From Nitrospinota bacterium (GTDB lineage: Bacteria > Nitrospirota > Nitrospiria > Nitrospirales > UBA8639), in NCBI GenBank assembly GCA_022572725.1, contig JACZVJ010000013.1, positions 1 to 40,002 of the forward strand: a DNA stretch of 40,002 nucleotides. The letters run 5' to 3'. Shown here piece by piece: positions 35,373-40,002 of the stretch (the first letter of the stretch is position 1; every line of letters starts with the position of its first letter). The notes below the pieces were generated by a model that saw only the letters and a program-made list of their open reading frames with translations, was not told the DNA's origin and did not search any database. Both the position numbers and the translations under genes were made by a program.

Positions 35373-35534
35373 ACAAAATCAATTTTTTCCGGTCAGCCTG
35401 AAAGGCTACCCAAAAGCCGTATGATTCAATGACCATGGAACAGCTTGTCCAAGCACTTCCTGGAAAATCCGCCTCCCTTCACCCTTCCCACTTGGAAGAA
35501 GAAGGAGGAGGGGGAAAAGCAGGGCATTGGAATT

Positions 35535-37043
35535 TTAGAAATAGGTAGCCACAGAGAACTGCCACCCATTGTTCCGGCCCGGATTATCGGATGGAGCCTC
35601 GGTATCCGTCGATCCGGCCTCCTCGTCATTGAAGGTGTAGCCGATCTTGAACACGGTGTCCTCGATTGGTCTGAAGTTGCCTCCTAGAGTCAGCCGCTTG
35701 AAATCTGAACGGTTGATGGAGCTATCGGTATTGGTGTCCGCCTCTCCATAACGAATGACGGCCGTGAAGGTCGAGGCGTCCGTAAAGTGCGTTGGGGCCA
35801 TCCGTTTCAGAAACGCGGGCATGAAATGATAATTCCCCTGCACGTAAAAGCCGGCCATATTGCGCGGTGGGGTGCCAGCGGTAGTTGGTCCAGACGGACC
35901 ATCTCCATCTGGGTCGAATGTTCCAGTAATTCCAGCTGCTGAGGGGGCCCCATCTCCACCTTCAATGTGCGCCCATGCTGATTCACCGATAATTTCAAAC
36001 GGTCCGCGCTGGAGGGACCAATCCACGGCCGTGATGGTCAAGTCCTTGTCGCCGGCGTCGTCCCATTTCCCGTGGTGAATAGAACCCCCTATTTCCACTC
36101 CGAGGAACGGGCTCACTGCAACACGGGCCAGGATCGACTTGCTTTGGTTGTTATCCGTCTTCTGGCTTCCCTTGGATTTACTCACCCCGTCCGCCTCTGA
36201 GAACAATTCTTTTGTTTCTCCGTCAAACCCATTGACAACATAAACCTCGTAATCCACTTTCGACAGACGGGTAGGGTAAAAGGTTCCGTACAATCCAAGC
36301 CCGGATTCGGACAAGGTGGACGGAATGATGAACCTGCTAACCAGGGGCCGGTGCGTGAGGTCATTGAGGGGAGAGTCATGGAGCAGGTTAAAGCGGCCGA
36401 GCGGACTCAAAAGGATTCCGGCGCGAAAGTTCACCCAGTCCTCGATCAAGTAGTCGAATGTAGCGAACTCGACCTTGACCTCTCCATCGCCCTGGTTGTT
36501 GTCCGTCCCCCCGTGTTCGAATTCAATTTCCGCGGCGACCTGAATGCGGTCCGTGACATTCGAGTAGATAAAGGGGATAAATCGCACCTGATCGAACTCG
36601 AGCCCCTCGGAGCAATCCTTGGCCGAGCCGTTACAATCCGTCACCTCAAAGTCCATGTAGCCGCCTAAGACGGCCTTGGGAGATTTGACGAACGGTTTGG
36701 CGTAAATCGTCCTACCGCCTAGCAGGGTTCCGCCTCCTGTGAAGGCCTCAGGACCAGGTTTATCCGATGACGGAGGAAATGGAGTCAGGCCTCCACTCTT
36801 CCTCATTTCTTCCATTCTCATTTCTTTAATCATTTTTTGAATGGCTTCTCGCTGCTCCGGAGTAAATTCGTCATTCCCGTCTGCCCAAGCCCCGGTTTGC
36901 AGAAGGGCTGTCAGGACCACAAGAGCCCCCAGAAAAAACCATTTTCTCCTCGGACCTCCTCCAACAAGTTGATTGGAGACTCGGGGGTCCTCTGGAGTAC
37001 TACTAGGATTCAGATGGTCCTCGATTATTGGAGCCTCAACCAA
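35535..37043 (-). CDS. Outer-membrane beta-barrel porin-like protein
   Basis: The 502-residue product has a signal peptide with n-region RRK, core FFLGALVVLTALL and likely cleavage after TGAWA. A short Met/Glu-rich helix follows (IQKMIKEMRMEEMRK), then alternating amphipathic strands to a terminal aromatic (VATYF), the mark of barrel insertion. The overall look is of phosphate-selective-porin-like or general porins; the substrate is unknown. The start is uncertain: TTG 37043 has AGGAGG ten bases upstream, while ATG 37154 lacks a ribosome site and lies inside another frame. It is the first large gene of the - strand module. Confidence 0.8.
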   Translation of the reverse strand: MVEAPIIEDHLNPSSTPEDPRVSNQLVGGGPRRKWFFLGALVVLTALLQTGAWADGNDEFTPEQREAIQKMIKEMRMEEMRKSGGLTPFPPSSDKPGPEAFTGGGTLLGGRTIYAKPFVKSPKAVLGGYMDFEVTDCNGSAKDCSEGLEFDQVRFIPFIYSNVTDRIQVAAEIEFEHGGTDNNQGDGEVKVEFATFDYLIEDWVNFRAGILLSPLGRFNLLHDSPLNDLTHRPLVSRFIIPSTLSESGLGLYGTFYPTRLSKVDYEVYVVNGFDGETKELFSEADGVSKSKGSQKTDNNQSKSILARVAVSPFLGVEIGGSIHHGKWDDAGDKDLTITAVDWSLQRGPFEIIGESAWAHIEGGDGAPSAAGITGTFDPDGDGPSGPTTAGTPPRNMAGFYVQGNYHFMPAFLKRMAPTHFTDASTFTAVIRYGEADTNTDSSINRSDFKRLTLGGNFRPIEDTVFKIGYTFNDEEAGSTDTEAPSDNPGRNNGWQFSVATYF

Positions 37044-37116
37044 TTGTAGGTTGCCTCCTACTGTAAATTGGATTAGCTCCTCGGTTTTCCAAAAATTCTT
37101 TGTCCCCTTTGACCTC

Positions 37117-37291
37117 CTAATTGGCAGGGCAGGGCTGTATAGTCCCTGCAGCATGCTCGATACTTGTAGAGGGAATAGAGATGATCCGCTTGCAACGATT
37201 GCATTTCAGTTCTACCCCCTTCGCGGCGGAGTTTTGTCACTAGTTGGCCGCAGTGGCACCGGGCCTCATTGTATTGAGGTTGGGGTGGCAT
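37117..37291 (-). pseudogene. Com-like zinc-ribbon small protein, frameshifted
   Basis: From ATG 37291 the - strand reads MPPQPQYNEARCHCGQLVTK and LRREG. If one G of the five-G run at 37215-37219 is skipped, it continues VELKCNRCKRIISIPSTSIE, then HAAGTIQPCPAN to a TAG at 37119-37117. The joined product has CHCG...CNRC, the two-knuckle pattern of Com-type (Mu Com-like) zinc ribbons. As the sequence stands the frame is broken. It may be a pseudogene, an assembly error or a +1 frameshift site. It sits in the leader of the porin operon. Confidence 0.55.
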
Positions 37292-37312
37292 ATTTTCATC
37301 ATGGAAAATGAG

Positions 37313-37335
37313 TATTATTTTCGTTTAAAATAATA
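37313..37335. promoter_or_regulatory. Perfect 9-bp inverted repeat (operator-like)
   Basis: TATTATTTT (37313-37321) and AAAATAATA (37327-37335) are exact complements separated by CGTTT. It lies just downstream of the - strand promoter and close to the Fur-like box, in A+T-rich DNA unlike the neighbourhood. It could be a second regulator site. Confidence 0.6.
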
Positions 37336-37342
37336 TGATTTT

Positions 37343-37361
37343 GAGAACCATTCTTATTATC
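37343..37361 (-). promoter_or_regulatory. Fur-box-like operator
   Basis: On the - strand the 19 bases read GATAATAAGAATGGTTCTC. Compared with the classical 19-bp Fur consensus GATAATGATAATCATTATC, 14 positions match, with the first hexamer perfect. It overlaps the -10 element of the - strand promoter, so bound Fur would block transcription of the porin/flavoprotein genes when iron is plentiful. Binding is inferred. Confidence 0.6.
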
Positions 37362-37383
37362 TTAAAAACCCCATTTTTGTCAA
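37356..37383 (-). promoter_or_regulatory. Sigma-70 promoter for the porin/FMN-binding operon
   Basis: The - strand carries a perfect -35 TTGACA (37383-37378), a 16-base spacer and -10 GATAAT (37361-37356, five of six). The start of transcription would be near 37348, giving a leader of about 300 bases to the porin start that contains the Com-like ORF. It is the best promoter match I saw in the window. Confidence 0.65.
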
Positions 37384-37850
37384 CCCCCTAGGAATGAATT
37401 TTTCCTGAACTTGCACCCAAAGGCCCTTCGCAAAAACCATGGTTAGGCTCGAAGAAGTAGAGTTTGGAAATGCTCAACACCCTCTTGTTTATAACAGGAA
37501 TGGTGTGGCGACCTTCTAGAATTCCAGTGAGGGAGTACCTCACGGTTGAACAAGGAGTGGCCCGTGTAAATCGGGGTTGAAAGGATCAATTGGGGTCATG
37601 AGGAATTTAACCCCACTTTTTTGCTACCTTGTGATGATTGTGAGACGTTTGGTGCCGGTGACTCCTTTGGCTCACAGGCAATGGAAGCGCACCAGAGGAG
37701 ATGCAACTTTGAAATCCTCTAGTTTCATAGGCTTGGCACTCGTCCCGAATGCCTGCTATTTTTATCGGCAATGAGGAAGTTCCTGTTTTCTTTAGGGCTA
37801 TTGTTGAGACGCGTACCCCTTGTTAGGCCTACACCTGTTCTAGGTGGACA
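37384..37850. other. Leader/intergenic region upstream of apbE
   Basis: About 470 bases without a supported gene. It holds a perfect 6-bp hairpin (GTGAGG/CCTCAC, 37527-37543), a terminator-like hairpin at 37591-37622, and further stems such as AGAGGA/TCCTCT near 37693-37720. The region may encode a small RNA or a regulated apbE leader. A 65-codon frame at 37577-37774 has no recognisable content and starts before the terminator. Confidence 0.45.
37591..37622 (+). terminator. Rho-independent terminator-like hairpin
   Basis: TGGGGT (37591-37596) pairs with ACCCCA (37610-37615) and is followed by C and six T (37617-37622). This is a good + strand intrinsic terminator shape, although the loop is 13 bases. 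No gene ends just before it, so it would end a short untranslated transcript or act as an attenuator 230 bases ahead of apbE. Confidence 0.5.
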
Positions 37851-38864
37851 ATGAATAGAAACCTTGTAGTCACAATCTTAATGGTTTTTTGTTGTCTGGA
37901 GTTGATGCTGGGGTGCACCTTAAGCACTCATACGGTAAGGCGAAGTCAGATGCTTATGGGCACGCTGGTGTGGGTTACGGCAGTCGCACCGGATGAGGAG
38001 CGTGCTCAAACAGCGACGGCGGCGGGTTTTGCCGAGATTCGGCGTGTGGAGGAATTGCTGAGCACCTGGATTCCCACTAGCGAGCTATCTCAGGTGAATG
38101 CCGCTGCTGGCAGTTCACCGGTGAAGGTTAGTCCAGAAACGATGGAGGTTCTGGAGCGCTCGCTGGAGATGGCGCGACTGACCGCGGGGGGATTTAATAT
38201 TGCCATTGGTCCGGCTGTGGCGGCCTGGAATGCGAGCGAGAAAGGTCGCATACCCTCAGATGAGGAATTGAATAGCCTCCGATCCTTAATCGATCTTTCC
38301 AAGGTTCATTTGGACAAGGACAAGGGTACGGTCTTTTTGGCCCTTCCTGGGATGCAAATCGATGTCGGGGGAATCGGAAAGGGCTATGCAGCGGATTTAG
38401 CGGCGGCAGTGATGCAGGCAGCGGGTGCCTCTGCCGGGGTGGTGGCCATCTCGGGGGACATCAAAACTTTCGGACGACTGCCGGATGGCCAACGGTTTCG
38501 GTTTGGAATCCAGCACCCCCGAAAGGAGCAAGGGGAACTGATTGCCAGTTTAGCGTTGGAAAACGAGGCCGTTTCAACGGCAGGTGATTACCAGCGGTTT
38601 TTTATAAAGGATGGGATTCGTTACCACCATATTCTGGATCCCACGACTCTTCAGCCGGCACGCTTGTCTCAGAGTGTCACGATTGTGGCCCCTGAAGGTA
38701 CGATGGCGGATGGCTTGGATACTGGGATTTTTGTTATGGGTGCTGAGAAGGGCCTGGCTTTGATTGAGCGGCTTCCCGGTGTGGAGGGTCTTATCATCGG
38801 GAGGGATGGGGAAATCTTCGTCTCTTCAGGCCTCCAAGGCCGTTTGGAATTTGAGCTGAATTGA
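37851..38864 (+). CDS. apbE: FAD:protein FMN transferase ApbE (lipoprotein)
   Basis: The 337-residue enzyme moves FMN from FAD to Thr/Ser of target proteins in the periplasm. It has a lipoprotein signal with lipobox LMLGC (Cys22). ApbE motifs in order are SQMLMGTLVWV, the DVGGIGKGYAADL flavin/Mg motif, VAISGDIKTFG, the AVSTAGDYQRFF and YHHILDPTTLQPA segments, and GTMADGLDTGIFVMGAEKG with the metal-binding Asp. AGGTGG lies three bases before ATG 37851. Its natural target is the TGAT protein encoded at 34174-34935 on the other strand. Confidence 0.94.
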   Translation: MNRNLVVTILMVFCCLELMLGCTLSTHTVRRSQMLMGTLVWVTAVAPDEERAQTATAAGFAEIRRVEELLSTWIPTSELSQVNAAAGSSPVKVSPETMEVLERSLEMARLTAGGFNIAIGPAVAAWNASEKGRIPSDEELNSLRSLIDLSKVHLDKDKGTVFLALPGMQIDVGGIGKGYAADLAAAVMQAAGASAGVVAISGDIKTFGRLPDGQRFRFGIQHPRKEQGELIASLALENEAVSTAGDYQRFFIKDGIRYHHILDPTTLQPARLSQSVTIVAPEGTMADGLDTGIFVMGAEKGLALIERLPGVEGLIIGRDGEIFVSSGLQGRLEFELN

Positions 38865-38885
38865 TACAAGGCTGAAAATCTTTAC

Positions 38886-39569
38886 CTAATCTTGGTCTTT
38901 TCCCTTTCCGTGTGGGGAAGACCCTCCGGAGTGTCCTTTCATTCTCTCTCCCCCGTGGGCCTTCATGCGCTCATGGACAGCCTTCATTCGTTTCCGTTGT
39001 TCGTCTGTGAGAACCCCTTGGGCATCCCGGCGTGTTTTGATGGAGGCCATATAAAGATCCGCCCGGAGTGCGTGGACAGTTTTCAGTTTGGATTCAATGT
39101 CAGTGAGGCTTGCCTTATCGTCTCGCAGTAATTCATGGAGGTCAAGACTGGCTAACTCCACTTCGGCGTTCAATTTGATTTGGGTTTTTTTGAAAGAGGT
39201 TTGAAGGGCCCGAAGTTGGTTTTCCTGCTCCTCGGTAATACTCATCCCCTCTTTGAATTTTAGAATGTGCTGAATGAATTTGCTGGCGCTTTGATGAGGT
39301 CCGGAATGGCCGGTTCCATGGCTTCGAGAGCCTACCCCGGAATGCCCGGAATATCCTTTACTAGGGTGGCCGCCATGGGAGGAAGAGCCCTGATGGGGAG
39401 AGCCATGCCCCATAAGTCTCTTTCCGTGCTGCCCAAATTCTCCATCTGACTTTCCCGGTTTGTAGTCTTTGGAATCAGCCCATCCTGGTATCGTCATGAT
39501 CAACAGGATTGCACTTCCGAATAAGAATGCGGAAAGCCACGAAAAGGATGGGGGGGTGTGAAGCCTCAT
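38886..39569 (-). CDS. Spy/CpxP-type LTXXQ periplasmic protein with His-rich region
   Basis: This 227-residue protein has a signal peptide (core LFGSAILLIMTIPG, cleavage near GWA). A Ser/Gly/His-rich stretch follows (residues about 50-95, many HG, HS and HP pairs). A helical domain comes next, with GMSITEEQENQLRAL and QGVLTDEQRKRMKAVHERMK, holding the LTxxQ motif. Family members (Spy, CpxP, ZraP) are chaperones or metal/stress sensors in the periplasm. The His-rich part suggests binding of Zn, Cu, Ni or Co. The start ATG 39569 has a strong AAAGGAGG seven bases away. It converges on apbE. Confidence 0.85.
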   Translation of the reverse strand: MRLHTPPSFSWLSAFLFGSAILLIMTIPGWADSKDYKPGKSDGEFGQHGKRLMGHGSPHQGSSSHGGHPSKGYSGHSGVGSRSHGTGHSGPHQSASKFIQHILKFKEGMSITEEQENQLRALQTSFKKTQIKLNAEVELASLDLHELLRDDKASLTDIESKLKTVHALRADLYMASIKTRRDAQGVLTDEQRKRMKAVHERMKAHGGERMKGHSGGSSPHGKGKDQD

Positions 39570-39722
39570 GCCAAATCCTCCTTTCAGGATCGATGGGAAT
39601 GTTCCCGGACAGGATTCTTGATGAATCCGAACGGAGTTGAATCATGACTTATTATAAAGCCATCATGCCCGAGAAGCTAATCCGAGCGAGTGAGGCCAAG
39701 GTGAGTGAATCTTCTCAGGCGG

Positions 39723-40002
39723 TCAAGACCTGGATTTTTCGAATAACACCGTATGGGTGGCAGTGAGGTTCAACTCCACCGCGGCATCGATGGGGTAGAC
39801 CGTGGTTGAGTGTTCACTGCAGTGGACAGTATGGCCGGAGGCGAGGCGAATGGTGTAAAGGTTTTCTGACCCTCGAAACTGCCTTGATTCAATACGGGCT
39901 GTCCCCTTGCCTGTCGACCTTATCTGAACGTCATCCGGGCGGACCATGCCCAGGACTTGGGGGTCCCCTTGGTACTCCACCGCTTTAGGGAATTCCCCAA
40001 TC
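39723..40002 (-). CDS. ABC transporter ATP-binding protein, C-terminal TOBE domain (partial)
   Basis: The frame is open to the right edge on the - strand. The visible part reads LGEFPKAVEYQGDPQVLGMV, then RPDDVQIRSTGKGTARIESR, and ends TVLFEKSRS. The RPxDV-Q element followed by a small beta-barrel is the C-terminal TOBE domain of ATPases of the Fe3+/spermidine/sulfate importer group. The nucleotide-binding domain lies outside the window, so the substrate cannot be told. Proximity to the Fur-like site makes ferric iron an attractive guess only. Confidence 0.75.
   Translation of the reverse strand, partial: IGEFPKAVEYQGDPQVLGMVRPDDVQIRSTGKGTARIESRQFRGSENLYTIRLASGHTVHCSEHSTTVYPIDAAVELNLTATHTVLFEKSRS

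Noticed and set aside
35375-35420. Terminator between the porin and the lipoprotein genes
   Set aside because: An AGCCT/AGGCT stem exists but is only five pairs long and no T-run follows on the - strand, so the genes may well be co-transcribed.
37577-37774. 65-codon + strand frame upstream of apbE
   Set aside because: It crosses a terminator-like hairpin and has no recognisable motif; more likely leader sequence.
37384-37850. FMN riboswitch upstream of apbE
   Set aside because: It would suit a flavin enzyme, but the conserved RFN core sequences (such as AGGGTGAAATTCCC) are not present.
39645-39767. Short + strand frame (about 40 codons) between the LTXXQ gene and the ABC ATPase
   Set aside because: Its end overlaps the ABC gene antisense and nothing supports it beyond an ATG.

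Overview
The window is a 40 kb piece of a bacterial chromosome of moderately high G+C. It most likely comes from a Gram-negative member of the Nitrospirota or a similar deep-branching phylum. The Gram-negative call rests on an LPS-transport cluster (lptC-lptA-lptB), rpoN, type IV pilus genes and an outer-membrane beta-barrel protein. The phylum call is only an inference from gene order and protein flavour. I saw no rRNA, tRNA, CRISPR array, insertion sequence or prophage.

Region 1 (1-15902) is the fused S10/spc/alpha ribosomal protein block, all on the + strand: tuf (3' end), rpsJ, rplC, rplD, rplW, rplB, rpsS, rplV, rpsC, rplP, rpmC, rpsQ, rplN, rplX, rplE, rpsZ(rpsN), rpsH, rplF, rplR, rpsE, rpmD, rplO, secY, adk, map, infA, rpmJ, rpsM, rpsK, rpsD, rpoA, rplQ. 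Gene order is canonical. GTG/TTG starts are very common and several genes overlap. S14, S4, L36 and adenylate kinase all carry zinc-type cysteine sets.

Region 2 (16342-20814) holds lptC-lptA-lptB-rpoN-rapZ, the usual envelope/sigma-54 neighbourhood but without hpf and ptsN. Region 3 (21305-28027) holds pilM-pilN-pilO-pilP without pilQ, then aroC, aroB and a GAF-GAF-ANTAR regulator whose start overlaps the aroB stop. Region 4 (28528-33139) holds glutamine-dependent NAD synthetase (nadE) and the PII uridylyltransferase (glnD).

Region 5 (33119-40002) is the accessory part and the most interesting. On the - strand, in transcription order, lie a frameshifted Com-like zinc-ribbon ORF, an outer-membrane porin, a small lipoprotein, an exported FMN-binding protein with the TGAT flavinylation motif, and a four-helix His-bearing membrane protein. 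A further small lipoprotein follows. Divergently, on the + strand, is an ApbE-type FMN transferase, the enzyme that would attach FMN to the TGAT protein. Upstream of the - strand genes is a TTGACA-16 nt-GATAAT promoter whose -10 lies inside a 19-bp sequence matching the classical Fur box at 14 of 19 positions. I read this as an iron-regulated, flavin-based electron-transfer module spanning the envelope, possibly a ferric reductase/iron acquisition system. Its membrane partner is not a family I recognise. A His-rich Spy/LTXXQ protein and the C-terminal TOBE domain of an ABC-transporter ATPase close the window.
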